A stretch of 64,000 bases of DNA from Ferriphaselus amnicola (GTDB taxonomy: Bacteria; Pseudomonadota; Gammaproteobacteria; Burkholderiales; Gallionellaceae): positions 1,860,001 to 1,924,000 of the forward strand of contig NZ_AP018738.1 in assembly GCF_000974685.2 (NCBI RefSeq), in the 5' to 3' direction. The translations under genes were made by a program, and so were the position numbers. Positions 9,588-18,274 of the stretch are shown here, one piece after another. How positions within the stretch are numbered: position 1 is the first letter of the stretch; each line of letters starts with the position of its first letter. The notes under the pieces are model-generated. The model searched no databases. It saw only the letters and a list, made by a program, of their open reading frames with translations, and was not told the DNA's origin.

Positions 9588-11126
9588 TTACTTATCGCCC
9601 AAAATGATCGCATTGCTGACCAATTGATGTACGCCACCCACCATCCTGCGGTCGAAGCCGTAGATGGGCATGACCTTGGTGAACTGTGCTTTGCAGATCG
9701 CACAGATGGTCGCCATGAAGTTCACACCATGCCCGTCCACCACCTGTTGCAACACCTCCATGCGTGGCAGCGCACCTTTGACCCGCAAATCCATCAGGTC
9801 GTCAGTCAGCAAACCACCACCACCACCGCAGCAGAAGGTCTGTTCGCGTGTAGTGCCGTCGCGCATCTCGACATAGTTGTTAGCCACGGCCTTGATGATG
9901 TTGCGCGGTATCTCGAACTGACCGCCCGCAAAATCGCCCATGCGCGAACCCCGCGCCACGTTGCAGGAATCATGGAACGTGATGATGTGTTTGTCGTTCT
10001 TGGATTTATCAAAACTCAGGCGCTCGTCCTGAATCATGTCCCAAGTGAATTCGCAGATATGTGCGGGCTGCTTGTAACGATGATCGAGCTGTTTCTGCAA
10101 CATCTGCGCGAAACGGTCGTTGGCATCTGCGCCATCACCCACGCCAGTCAGGGTGTTCCAGAAACTATAGGCGACGCGCCAAGCGTGGCCGCACTCACCG
10201 ACTACGATGCGCTTCACGCCCAATTCCAGCGCGGCCTGACGGATACGCATGGCGATGGTGCGCAACTGGTCGTAGTTACCGATGAACATGCCGAAATTAC
10301 CGGCCTCGGACGACATCGACGACAGTGTCCAACTGGTGCCAGTGGCATGGAAAACTTTGGCGTAGCCGATCAGACTGTCGATGTGCGGCTCGGCAAAAAA
10401 ATCAGCAGACGGCGTGATCAACAACACTTCTGCGCCCTTCACGTCGATGGGGAAGCGTACATCGATGCCTGTTGCATCCTTCACGTCCTCTTCCAGACCT
10501 TCCAGCGTGTCGATCAGCGCCGGAGCGGGCAAACCGAGGTTGTTACCGATCTTGTGTACCTTGCCGATGATCTCGTTGGAATACTTCTGGCCGTAGCCAA
10601 CGGAATCCAAGATCTCGCGTGCGGCCATGGTGACTTCGGCGGTGTCGATGCCGTAAGGGCAGAACACCGAGCAACGGCGGCATTCGGAACACTGATTGAA
10701 ATAGTTGTACCACTCGTCCAGCACTTCGCGCGTCAGATCACGCGCACCGACCAGCGCGGGGAATAGCTTGCCGGGCAGTGTGAAGTAACGACGGTACACG
10801 CTGCGCATCAAGTCCTGACGCGCCACCGGCATGTTCTTCGGATCTTGCGTGCCGATGAAATAGTGGCACTTATCGGAGCACGCGCCGCAATGAACGCAGG
10901 CATCCATATAGACTTTGAGCGAACGGTACTTGCCCAGCAATTCGCCCATCTTGGCGATGACTGCATCGTGCGTCTCTTGCCAGTTCTCGGCCATTTTTCC
11001 GGGAAAACCGAGTGCTTCGTTGATTTTCTCATTAGCAACGAACGGCCCCTTCCCTTCCATTGCGCCCGGTTTCAGCGCAGGAATGATGGGAATGATGCGG
11101 TAGGCAGGTGCGGCGACGTCAGCCAT
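9588..11126 (-). CDS. dsrK: DsrK, HdrD-like catalytic subunit of DsrMKJOP
   Basis: The 512-aa protein has two [4Fe-4S] motifs (CVHCGACSDKC and CSECRRCSVFCP) and a C-terminal cysteine-rich (CCG-type) region with TFCCGGGGGLL and CAICKAQF. These match the HdrD-type active site that acts on disulfides. DsrK is the cytoplasmic subunit proposed to oxidise or reduce the DsrC cysteines. It follows dsrM by 1 nt. Length and motifs are normal for the family. Confidence 0.96.
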   Translation of the reverse strand: MADVAAPAYRIIPIIPALKPGAMEGKGPFVANEKINEALGFPGKMAENWQETHDAVIAKMGELLGKYRSLKVYMDACVHCGACSDKCHYFIGTQDPKNMPVARQDLMRSVYRRYFTLPGKLFPALVGARDLTREVLDEWYNYFNQCSECRRCSVFCPYGIDTAEVTMAAREILDSVGYGQKYSNEIIGKVHKIGNNLGLPAPALIDTLEGLEEDVKDATGIDVRFPIDVKGAEVLLITPSADFFAEPHIDSLIGYAKVFHATGTSWTLSSMSSEAGNFGMFIGNYDQLRTIAMRIRQAALELGVKRIVVGECGHAWRVAYSFWNTLTGVGDGADANDRFAQMLQKQLDHRYKQPAHICEFTWDMIQDERLSFDKSKNDKHIITFHDSCNVARGSRMGDFAGGQFEIPRNIIKAVANNYVEMRDGTTREQTFCCGGGGGLLTDDLMDLRVKGALPRMEVLQQVVDGHGVNFMATICAICKAQFTKVMPIYGFDRRMVGGVHQLVSNAIILGDK

Positions 11127-11127
11127 C

Positions 11128-11853
11128 TCAGTTCTCCGATTCCATCTTGGCAGCCCAAGCGCTCAGATGACGCTTCTCGCGCGGATTGTCAGTCTGATTG
11201 CGGGTAGGCGAGAAAAATATTCCAGGCGCATGTAGCAGTTTGCTGAAGGGGAAAATCGCCAGAAGCGCGACAACCGACAACAGGTGGAACGCAAGGATCG
11301 CCTCCGCAGGCAACGGTTGGATGCTGAGATGCAGCCAGCCCAAGAAGAAGCCTTTGACCGCGACCACATCTGTGTGCGTAATGAATTTCATCATCAAACC
11401 CGAGGCGGCGATGCCCATCAGCAACACCAGCATCAAATGGTCGGACAAGGTAGAAATGTAGCGGATGCGCTCGACGAACAGGCGTCGAGCCCACAATCCG
11501 CCCAAGCCTGCCAGCATGGTAAAACCAGCATACGTGCCGAATGGTTGGATCATGGCAACCCATCCCCAGACGGGATCGGTAAAATATCTGAGGTGACGCA
11601 ATGCCACCAGTAGCAAACTGCCGTGAAACATGATGCTCATTGCCCATGTCCACAGATTGGCCTTGAACAGGCTCTCGAAGAACACCACTTCACGCGTCAT
11701 GCGCAACACCACTCCGCCCGTCGTGATCGGTGCAGGGGTAGTGGGTATCTTCAGCGGTGCCGGTGTATTGGCATAAGTACGGATACGCTGGAACAGCCCG
11801 ACGACGAACAGCAAGGTCGCCGCGTAGAACAGGATCGCAAAGAGTAGGCTCAT
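11128..11853 (-). CDS. dsrM: DsrM, membrane cytochrome b subunit
   Basis: This is a 241-aa hydrophobic protein of the NarI/HdrE-like family with about five to six membrane helices and several His positions able to bind heme b. It pairs with DsrK. The start MSLLFAILFYAATLLF is chosen because upstream codons read through a heptamer repeat and look non-coding. There is no good Shine-Dalgarno sequence before this ATG, since the repeat at 11861-11920 occupies the leader. Translation of dsrM may therefore be unusually controlled. Confidence 0.93.
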   Translation of the reverse strand: MSLLFAILFYAATLLFVVGLFQRIRTYANTPAPLKIPTTPAPITTGGVVLRMTREVVFFESLFKANLWTWAMSIMFHGSLLLVALRHLRYFTDPVWGWVAMIQPFGTYAGFTMLAGLGGLWARRLFVERIRYISTLSDHLMLVLLMGIAASGLMMKFITHTDVVAVKGFFLGWLHLSIQPLPAEAILAFHLLSVVALLAIFPFSKLLHAPGIFFSPTRNQTDNPREKRHLSAWAAKMESEN

Positions 11854-11860
11854 GTTATTC

Positions 11861-11920
11861 AGTTCTGAGTGCTGAGTTCTGAGTATTGGAAGTGCTGAGC
11901 ACCCTGCACTCAGCACTCAG
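11861..11920. repeat. CTGAGTN heptamer repeat with hairpin between dsrC and dsrM
   Basis: Three direct heptamers CTGAGTN lie at 11865-11885. Two inverted copies (CACTCAG) lie at 11907-11920. A perfect 9-bp inverted repeat, AGTGCTGAG at 11891-11899 with CTCAGCACT at 11909-11917, can form a hairpin with a 9-nt loop. There is no U-run, so it is not a classical terminator. The same heptamer occurs five times in tandem inside purL (39971-40005). The element separates dsrABEFHC from dsrMKLJOPN and may be an mRNA processing or attenuation site, which is inference. Confidence 0.7.
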
Positions 11921-11928
11921 CCCATTTT

Positions 11929-12264
11929 TTAGACGCAACCTGTTGGCTTGGGCAGACCGGCGATCTTGCACGCCTGCTTGCCGGGGCCATAGGGGAACAG
12001 GCCGTACAGGTATTCGCTGTTGCCTTTGTCTGCACCCAACTTCTTACCGATGGCCTTGGTCAACACGCGCACGGCGGGAGCGATCTGATACTCCTCGAAA
12101 TACTCGCGCAGGAAGTTGACCACTTCCCAATGCTGCTCACTCATGTTGATGCTCTCGGTGGCTGCGATGTAATTCGCGATATCGGCGTTCCAATCCGACA
12201 GGTTGACGAGGTAACCCTCTTCGTCTGTTTCGTAGCTGTTACCACCGACTTCGATATTGGCCAT
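11929..12264 (-). CDS. dsrC: DsrC, sulfur carrier with two conserved cysteines
   Basis: The 111-aa protein ends in KQACKIAGLPKPTGCV, with Cys110 penultimate and Cys99 eleven residues earlier. This is the active pair of true DsrC. DsrC carries sulfur between DsrEFH, DsrAB and DsrK, as a persulfide or trisulfide. It has a very strong ribosome site (AAAGGAG, 6 nt) in line with high expression. Compare the cysteine-less paralogue at 21300-21629. Confidence 0.97.
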   Translation of the reverse strand: MANIEVGGNSYETDEEGYLVNLSDWNADIANYIAATESINMSEQHWEVVNFLREYFEEYQIAPAVRVLTKAIGKKLGADKGNSEYLYGLFPYGPGKQACKIAGLPKPTGCV

Positions 12265-12291
12265 GCTGTTCTCCTTTGTAAGAATTGATGA

Positions 12292-12588
12292 TTACAACCA
12301 GGATTGGCTGGTTTTGTTGCTGACTGTCAGTTCGACGAAGCCACTATAGTCCACGGGCGTCGCGCCATCCATGAGACGGTCGCCCAGACCACGTGCCTCT
12401 AGATCTGGCATCAGCACATGTATCTTGAAACGTCCCATCGCTGAACGCAATTTGGCTTCAGTCGCACTGCCGCGCGTTGCCGCATACACAGCATCTTCGA
12501 TCAGCAGAATGTCGCCGCCGTTAGCGGTATTCAGACAACTGTCTAGTGTCGTGCTGTTCATGGGTGACTGATTGATGATATGTAGCAT
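12292..12588 (-). CDS. dsrH: DsrH, subunit of the DsrEFH sulfurtransferase
   Basis: This is a 98-aa protein of the DsrH/TusB family with a single cysteine in TTLDSCLNTANGGD near residue 18, the position of the conserved DsrH cysteine. It forms the DsrE2F2H2 complex that passes sulfur from TusA to DsrC. It lies between dsrF (10 nt) and dsrC (27 nt). Confidence 0.93.
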   Translation of the reverse strand: MLHIINQSPMNSTTLDSCLNTANGGDILLIEDAVYAATRGSATEAKLRSAMGRFKIHVLMPDLEARGLGDRLMDGATPVDYSGFVELTVSNKTSQSWL

Positions 12589-12598
12589 CTGTTCCCCC

Positions 12599-12964
12599 TT
12601 AGAAACTCAAGACCACGTCTTGCTCATCCATCAACGCGCCCATCTCGGCGCGGCTGAGCACAGTGACATCGACCAGCAGATCATCTTCAGTCAGACCACG
12701 CGCTTCCATGGCTTCCTTCTCGACATACAGCTTCTCGATGTCATAGCCTTCCAGCGCACGGTAGGCTGGCGAGAAATTCTTGGTCTCGATGCCCTTGGTC
12801 TGCTGGCCCTTTTTCAACTGATAGACGCCGTCGTCCATGAACACCAGCGACACGTCCTGATCGAAGGCGGCGGTGATCAGCACCACCTCCAGCGATTCCA
12901 GCGCATAGACCGTCCCATAAGGGGCCTTGCGATTGACGAACATGAATTTTTTCGTATCACTCAT
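12599..12964 (-). CDS. dsrF: DsrF, structural subunit of DsrEFH
   Basis: The 121-aa DsrE/TusC-fold protein starts MSDTKKFMFVNRKAPYG. This start is chosen for its GGAG ribosome site; it begins 11 nt after the dsrE stop. It has no cysteine, as expected for DsrF, which supports the hexamer but does not carry sulfur. Confidence 0.92.
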   Translation of the reverse strand: MSDTKKFMFVNRKAPYGTVYALESLEVVLITAAFDQDVSLVFMDDGVYQLKKGQQTKGIETKNFSPAYRALEGYDIEKLYVEKEAMEARGLTEDDLLVDVTVLSRAEMGALMDEQDVVLSF

Positions 12965-12975
12965 CTCGCTACTCC

Positions 12976-13335
12976 TCAATCGCCGAAGGTGACCAGACGG
13001 TCACACTGGATGCCTGCTTCGACCAACTGGCCGAGACCGGAGATACGGAATCCGGCCGCCAGATTCTCTTCCTGAATGCCGCGACGCAAAGCTGCCGCCA
13101 CGCACACCACCAGATCAACCTTGTGTTCATCAGCCATCTTGCTCCAGCGGTTGACGACATTACGATCATCCTGAGGTGGCGCGGTCAGTCGCGACGCATT
13201 GTTCACGCCATCATGGTAGAAGAACACGCGCCACACTTCGTGACCGGCGGCGATAGCTGCCTTGGCAAACAAGTAGGCCGAATCACTGGCTTGATGCTGG
13301 TACGGCCCTTCATTCACAACGATTCCGAATTTCAT
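12976..13335 (-). CDS. dsrE: DsrE, sulfur-accepting subunit of DsrEFH
   Basis: This 119-aa TusD/DsrE-fold protein has the conserved cysteine in KVDLVVCVAAALRRG, the persulfide site that accepts sulfur from TusA-type proteins. The start at 13335 (MKFGIVVNE) is chosen for the AGAGGA site 7 nt upstream; a TTG two codons earlier is less likely. It is the first gene after dsrB. Confidence 0.94.
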   Translation of the reverse strand: MKFGIVVNEGPYQHQASDSAYLFAKAAIAAGHEVWRVFFYHDGVNNASRLTAPPQDDRNVVNRWSKMADEHKVDLVVCVAAALRRGIQEENLAAGFRISGLGQLVEAGIQCDRLVTFGD

Positions 13336-13347
13336 CCTCAAGTCCTC

Positions 13348-14445
13348 TTAGAAGCGGATGTGTGTCGAAGCATTCAGATTGGCACGCGAACCACGCCAAT
13401 CGTCGATCAGGTACTTGGTGAACGGCAATCCGGTCTTCTCGAAGAAGCGCGGCCAGCCGATACGGTCGATCCAGTCAGCCAATCGTTCCCAAGGACGAGC
13501 ATCCGCCTTGTAAACCGCGATGATGTTCTTCACCACTTCGGCGACTTCAGGCCAGCGCGGTGCGTTGTTGGGCAGACCGGAAGCAACCATCTTCATAAAG
13601 GTCGGCTTGCCGCGCGCATTGGAGTTCTTACCGCCCACCCAGATCGCCAGTTTGGAATTCTCTGGATCGTTGATCTGCATCGGAGGGCAAGGTGGGTAGC
13701 ACGCGCCGCAGCACATACATTTGGTCTCATCGATCTCCAACGAAGGCTTGCCGTTGACCATCGCGGGACGGATCGCCGCAACGGGGCAGCGTGCCACCAC
13801 GGTCGGGCGTTCGCACACGTTAGCGACCAGATCGTGATTGATGACCGGCGGCTTGGTGTGTTGCACGATGATGGCGATGTCAGCCTGCCCGCCGCAGTTG
13901 ATCTCGCAGCAGGAGGTCGAAAGGTGTACGCGGTTCGGCATCTCTTCGCGCTTGAACTCGTCATACAACTCATCCATCAGCGCCTTCACCACGCCAGACG
14001 CATCGGTGCCTGGAATGTCGCAGTGCAGCCAGCCTTGCGTGTGGGCGATCATCGAAACCGAGTTACCGGTGCCGCCAACAGGGAAGCCGCTCTTTTCCAA
14101 TTCAGCGATCAGCGGATCAACCTTGGCCGCGTCCGACACGATGAATTCGATGTTGGAGCGAATGGTGAAACGCACTCGACCTTCAGCGAAATTGTCAGCG
14201 ATGTCGCACAGCTTGCGGATGGTATGTACATCCATCTGACGCTGCGTACCGGCACGCACTGACCACACTTCGTCGCCACCATGCGCGACGTGATGCAGCA
14301 CACCGGGACGGGGACGGTCGTGGTATTTCCAGTCGCCGTAGTTCTTCACCAACGCTGGGTGCAGGAATTTCTTGTTATCCGGTACGCCCGTCTCTTTGGG
14401 CTTGCGCTTTTGAGCAGGCGCGGCGGCTTGAACAGCTTGATTCAT
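13348..14445 (-). CDS. dsrB: Dissimilatory sulfite reductase, beta subunit
   Basis: The 365-aa protein contains the siroheme-[4Fe-4S] cysteines in STSCCEINCGG and CERPTVVARCP. A ferredoxin domain (CMCCGACYPPCP) is inserted in the usual place. With DsrA it forms the alpha2beta2 enzyme. In this reverse type it oxidises DsrC-bound or free sulfide-level sulfur to sulfite. It lies 11 nt downstream of dsrA. Confidence 0.98.
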   Translation of the reverse strand: MNQAVQAAAPAQKRKPKETGVPDNKKFLHPALVKNYGDWKYHDRPRPGVLHHVAHGGDEVWSVRAGTQRQMDVHTIRKLCDIADNFAEGRVRFTIRSNIEFIVSDAAKVDPLIAELEKSGFPVGGTGNSVSMIAHTQGWLHCDIPGTDASGVVKALMDELYDEFKREEMPNRVHLSTSCCEINCGGQADIAIIVQHTKPPVINHDLVANVCERPTVVARCPVAAIRPAMVNGKPSLEIDETKCMCCGACYPPCPPMQINDPENSKLAIWVGGKNSNARGKPTFMKMVASGLPNNAPRWPEVAEVVKNIIAVYKADARPWERLADWIDRIGWPRFFEKTGLPFTKYLIDDWRGSRANLNASTHIRF

Positions 14446-14456
14446 TGTCTATCTCC

Positions 14457-15752
14457 TCAGGCAGCTTGTTTCTTGGCGTTGATCTTGGCGACTTCGTCGT
14501 CCCAACCATCGGTACGCACGTAAGGGTTCATACGCGGCGAGTTGACCATGGACGGATCGACATCGATCTCCATCGCATCCAGGAAGTTGGTCAGGCCGAT
14601 ACGCTCGATCATCTCGCCGGTACGCTCGTGTTCCAGTGCGTTCTCAGCGAAGAATTCGATGGTGCGCTGGGCGAAATCGACCAGTTGCTCCACGCCTTCA
14701 TCCGTATCCAGCTTGATGAACGGAATGACCACGGTACCCATCAGGCCGCCGATCTTCAGGTGACTCTTTCCGCCCACCAGCACAGTCGCGCCCTTGTCTT
14801 TGCCCGGCGCCAGCGCGCCGGTCATCACGTTGACGCAGTGCATGCAGCGCACGCAGTCCTGATTATTGATCTCGATGCCGTGAGTGTCGTTCACCGCTAC
14901 AGTAGAGATATGCTCGCCACCCTTGATCTTGCTCAACTCCTTGACTTGGAAGGTCTTGGTCGGGCAACGCGCCACGATGTCGTTCACCAGCTCGTCCATG
15001 CCGTGCTTGACGAACCACTTCTTCGCCAGCGCTTCGTCGGTGCGGATGTTGTCGCGCCAAGTGCCGATCACAGCCATGTCAGCGCGCTGTACGGAATTCA
15101 TGCAGTCGTTCGGGCAACCCGAGAACTTGAACTTGAACTTATATGGCAGCGAAGGACGATGGATGTCGTCGAGGAAAGTATTGAGTACCGCACGATGCGT
15201 CTTAGCTTCGTCGTAGCAGGACTGCTCGCAACGCGCCGCACCCACGCAGGACATCGAAGTACGCACTGCTGGGCCAGCACCGCCCAAGTCAAAGCCCATC
15301 TCATTGAGCTCGTCGAACGCCTTTTGCACGTTATCGGTGGTCGCGCCTTGGAACATGATGTCGCCGGACTGTCCGTGGAAAGCGATCAGGCCGGAGCCGT
15401 GCTTCTCCCACAAGTCACAGAATTGGCGCAAAGTGCCAGTGTCGTAGTGCATGCCGGGGGGAGGCATGATGCGCAGGGTATGGAATTCAGCTGCGTCCTT
15501 GAACTTTGGCGTACCGTCCTCGTTCTTTAGCTCGGTAAAGCGCGGGATCACACCGCCACCATAACCATAGACACCCACGGTACCGCCCTTCCAGTAGCCC
15601 TTGCGTGTCTTATAAGACTCTTCAAGCTGACCCAGCAGGTCAACGACGTAATCTTTATCCTTGGCCAGGTCCTTCAGACCGGTCACAAAACTGGGCCACG
15701 GACCATCCTCCAATTGATCGAGGTTGGGGGTATCATGCATTTTCTTCGCCAT
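14457..15752 (-). CDS. dsrA: Dissimilatory sulfite reductase, alpha subunit
   Basis: This 431-aa protein has siroheme-[4Fe-4S] ligand motifs (CVGAARCEQSC and SGCPNDCMNS) and an inserted ferredoxin domain (CVRCMHCVNV). It is the first gene of the operon, with an AGGAAG ribosome site 4-5 nt before the ATG. The company of dsrEFH and dsrL shows that it is the oxidative (reverse) type. Its leader holds the paired inverted repeats at 15918-15954. Confidence 0.98.
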   Translation of the reverse strand: MAKKMHDTPNLDQLEDGPWPSFVTGLKDLAKDKDYVVDLLGQLEESYKTRKGYWKGGTVGVYGYGGGVIPRFTELKNEDGTPKFKDAAEFHTLRIMPPPGMHYDTGTLRQFCDLWEKHGSGLIAFHGQSGDIMFQGATTDNVQKAFDELNEMGFDLGGAGPAVRTSMSCVGAARCEQSCYDEAKTHRAVLNTFLDDIHRPSLPYKFKFKFSGCPNDCMNSVQRADMAVIGTWRDNIRTDEALAKKWFVKHGMDELVNDIVARCPTKTFQVKELSKIKGGEHISTVAVNDTHGIEINNQDCVRCMHCVNVMTGALAPGKDKGATVLVGGKSHLKIGGLMGTVVIPFIKLDTDEGVEQLVDFAQRTIEFFAENALEHERTGEMIERIGLTNFLDAMEIDVDPSMVNSPRMNPYVRTDGWDDEVAKINAKKQAA

Positions 15753-16318
15753 AATTCTTCCTTTCAGTTGGATCGAGTGACAGCACCCGACAACTCATTC
15801 AATGACCCGGTAATGACTGGAACAAGTAATTGGAACGACTGACTGCGCCATAACTATCCGGCGACAACCTTTTGTTGATGGAGTCGCATACTACGGGGCA
15901 TCAAGCTAGCAAACCATCACCCAGAGCGGCTATTTTTTATAACCCTTACGGGTGGTATCACAGCATCTTCTGGGCGATGCGACCAGAGATTCACCCATAC
16001 CCTCTTATCCTGCTTATCGCTTCTTGCTGCATTTAATGCAGCCCTGCTCCCTCTTTACCCATGGAGTGGTTTATTACGATGCGCTCGCTTGTGAACAAGC
16101 TCAGATCTATGTGCGCCAACAAACAGACCGCGCCGGATCACGAGATTAGCCTTCATCCACGAACACTTCCGCACTCATCCCAAGCGCGAGCAAAAGTGTA
16201 GGTAGTGCGCTCTGAGGACAAAGATAGCTTAGGACAGCTTTCGTTCTAATCACATTCGCGCGCGGTAAAAATGGCGATCAAGGTGCATGCCTGCCACCAC
16301 ATCGAGAAGGAGCAAGTC
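15753..16318. other. 566-bp intergenic region, divergent dsrA / cytochrome gene
   Basis: No convincing gene is present; the short open frames lack ribosome sites and resemble no family. The region holds the paired operator-like repeats at 15918-15954, and a perfect palindrome GCTGCATT-T-AATGCAGC at 16026-16042. No sigma-70 promoter stands out for the cytochrome gene at 16319, and I see no tRNA or terminator. Confidence 0.6.
15918..15954. promoter_or_regulatory. Paired inverted-repeat operator upstream of dsrA
   Basis: Site one, plus strand 15940-15954, reads TAACCCTTACGGGTG. Site two, minus strand 15918-15932, reads TAGCCGCTCTGGGTG. Their centres are 22 bp apart, about two helical turns, and lie about 170-195 bp before the dsrA ATG. 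The whole 37-bp block is nearly repeated at 20326-20361, and related pairs occur at 30150-30188 and 37059-37098. On the minus strand the left half continues into TTATAAA, a possible -10. The regulator is unknown; the LuxR-type response regulator at 38403-39074 is the best local candidate. Confidence 0.65.
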
Positions 16319-17683
16319 ATGTTTGTTTGGGATCGAATCGGCTGGCTATCTACGGCATTGCTCACCCCAGCGGCCGTTTGCTTCGCGCTAACAGCTACAG
16401 CCGCCGATGAAGATTTCTCCACCTTGAGCCAACGCATGCAAGCGGAGAAACCGAAATTTGCGCAGCGCCAACAGGCTTTGCTCGCGGAACGCTACGATCT
16501 AGATAACCGGCCTAGCGACACAACGACCATGTCGCGCGGCAAGCCGATTCAAGTAGGTGTGCACGTCAAGCTGCCCCGTAGCATGACATGGGAGAAACTC
16601 GCCGCTCTGACGCCGGATGAGGTCCGAGAAAAGCAGCTCTGGCCCGCCGGCTTCCTGCCATTACCGCACCCTTACCATGAAGCGGGCGGCATGATCTTCC
16701 CCAAATTCTTGATCGAGGAAACGAAGAGACAGACTGAGCGTGATTTGACGCGCTTCGATCTGGATTTCGACTTGCCGGATCATTTTTTGCCCGAATTCCC
16801 AGCTCCGATCTACCTGACGACACGGCCCGATCTGGGCGACGTGTCGCAAGGGAAGCTGGTGACGCTAGCCAGTTTCAACGAGTTGTTCAAAGACATCCTC
16901 AATCCCAAGCAACTCGAAGGATTGCGCTTGCTGGTCACGCCGTTTCCCCAGCAACAGTTCAACGCCACCGCAGACCGCCGCAGCTTGAAAGCACATCCGG
17001 GCGTGGCCTGCTTCGATTGCCACGCCAACGGACATACCAACGCCTCCACGCATACCGTCGGTGACATTCGCCCCAACGAACATCGTCATCGGATCGATAC
17101 GCCATCGCTGCGCGGTGTGAACATTCAGCGCCTGTTCGGCTCGCAGCGCGCGCTAAAGACCGTGGAGGATTTCACCGAATTCGAGCAGCGCGCCGCCTAC
17201 TTCGACGGCATCCCGGCAGATGCTACGCGTAAAGGCACTAACGTCCTTGAGCGCGGCAGCCAAGTGCACTTCATGGCGGAATTTCAGGCTCTGCTCGACT
17301 TCCCGCCCGCGCCCAAATTGAACGTCTTTGGCAAGCTAGATCCCGCTAACGCTGGCGAAAGCGAGTTGCGTGGCCAGACAGTCTTCTTCGGCAAAGGCCA
17401 GTGTGCAACCTGCCACACCCCGCCGTATTACACCGACAACTCCATGCACAACCTGAAAGTGGAGCGCTTCTTCAAAGAGGTCACGATCAACGGTCGCACA
17501 GCCTCAGCGGACGGTCCGATCAAAACCTTTCCACTGCGCGGCATCAAGGACTCGCCCCCGTATCTGCACGATGATCGTTTGCTGACGCTGGAGGACACCG
17601 TGGAATTTTTCAATCTGGTACTGGAATTAAAGCTGAATGCACAGGAAAAGAAGGATCTTGTGGCCTTCATGCGTGTGCTGTAG
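16319..17683 (+). CDS. Diheme cytochrome c peroxidase / MauG-like protein
   Basis: The 454-aa exported protein (signal peptide ending near TATAADE) has two CXXCH sites, CFDCH around residue 230 and CATCH around residue 360. A C-terminal segment FPLRGIKDSPPYLHDDRL is typical of the diheme peroxidase family (cf. LRGxxxxxPYxHDG). The start at 16319 is chosen for its AAGGAG site; an ATG 48 nt upstream has none. The likely location is the periplasm, and the reaction may be peroxide reduction or a MauG-like oxidation. It heads a four-gene plus-strand cluster. Confidence 0.85.
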   Translation: MFVWDRIGWLSTALLTPAAVCFALTATAADEDFSTLSQRMQAEKPKFAQRQQALLAERYDLDNRPSDTTTMSRGKPIQVGVHVKLPRSMTWEKLAALTPDEVREKQLWPAGFLPLPHPYHEAGGMIFPKFLIEETKRQTERDLTRFDLDFDLPDHFLPEFPAPIYLTTRPDLGDVSQGKLVTLASFNELFKDILNPKQLEGLRLLVTPFPQQQFNATADRRSLKAHPGVACFDCHANGHTNASTHTVGDIRPNEHRHRIDTPSLRGVNIQRLFGSQRALKTVEDFTEFEQRAAYFDGIPADATRKGTNVLERGSQVHFMAEFQALLDFPPAPKLNVFGKLDPANAGESELRGQTVFFGKGQCATCHTPPYYTDNSMHNLKVERFFKEVTINGRTASADGPIKTFPLRGIKDSPPYLHDDRLLTLEDTVEFFNLVLELKLNAQEKKDLVAFMRVL

Positions 17684-17710
17684 CGCCGCCAATTTCTACG
17701 GGAGATCGTC

Positions 17711-18274
17711 ATGTGGCCACATAGTTTTGTAGAGAAGATAAATAGGCAAAATTGGCCTCGTCTCCTCGCAGCATTTAGTGCAGCCATCGTTGCGACCTGC
17801 CCTGTGCTTGCCGGAGAGCAGCCCAAAAGCCCAGCGGATGGCTACAACATTCACATCGTCGCGCCGCATCGCCATGAAGACGGTGCAGTGCATGGTCCGT
17901 ATCACCACTATTGCAAGCCAATTAAGCCGGAGATCATGCAGTGCATGATCTTCCTATCCACCGATCCAAATGCCGAGCTTATTGAAATCGAATACTTCAT
18001 TGATCAGAAGCTGGTGCGTAGCAACGTGACGCTGGAACAATGGAATACGCACTACCACGACCATAAAGTAGAGGTTGCCTCAGGCCGCGTGCAGGTTCTT
18101 GATGTCTCACCCGCAAAGACGAAAGAGATTGCCGAAGCCGCCTCCAAAACCGACGGCATCATTTTTCATTTGTGGCCGGAGGGCACTAAGGTTCCGAACG
18201 GCGAGGTGATGTTCCCAACGTCCATCAGCCATAAGCCTGTCACTAAGCTTGAAATTGAGAAGGATGCCCGATGA
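17711..18274 (+). CDS. DUF1264 (OBAP-like) exported protein
   Basis: The 187-aa protein has a probable signal peptide (residues 1-35). The remaining body matches the DUF1264 pattern in order: HHYCKPI, QCMIFLS, LIEIEYFI, W-HYHDHKVEV and a C-terminal HLWPEGTKVPNG. It is rich in His in the N-terminal part (HRHEDGAVHGPYHHYC). The bacterial function is unknown. Its stop overlaps the start of the flavoprotein gene (ATGA), so the two are translationally coupled. Confidence 0.75.
   Translation: MWPHSFVEKINRQNWPRLLAAFSAAIVATCPVLAGEQPKSPADGYNIHIVAPHRHEDGAVHGPYHHYCKPIKPEIMQCMIFLSTDPNAELIEIEYFIDQKLVRSNVTLEQWNTHYHDHKVEVASGRVQVLDVSPAKTKEIAEAASKTDGIIFHLWPEGTKVPNGEVMFPTSISHKPVTKLEIEKDAR

Noticed and set aside
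16026-16042. Palindrome GCTGCATT-T-AATGCAGC as a second dsr operator
   Set aside because: It has no second copy before other sulfur genes; the partly similar TGCAGTA palindrome near 45330 is too short to support a shared regulator.
16057-16071. Another copy of the inverted repeat (TTACCCATGGAGTGG)
   Set aside because: Only the left half agrees and there is no paired site at 21-25 bp.
15952-16149. A 65-aa open frame in the dsrA upstream gap
   Set aside because: It has no ribosome site, resembles no protein family and overlaps the regulatory sites.
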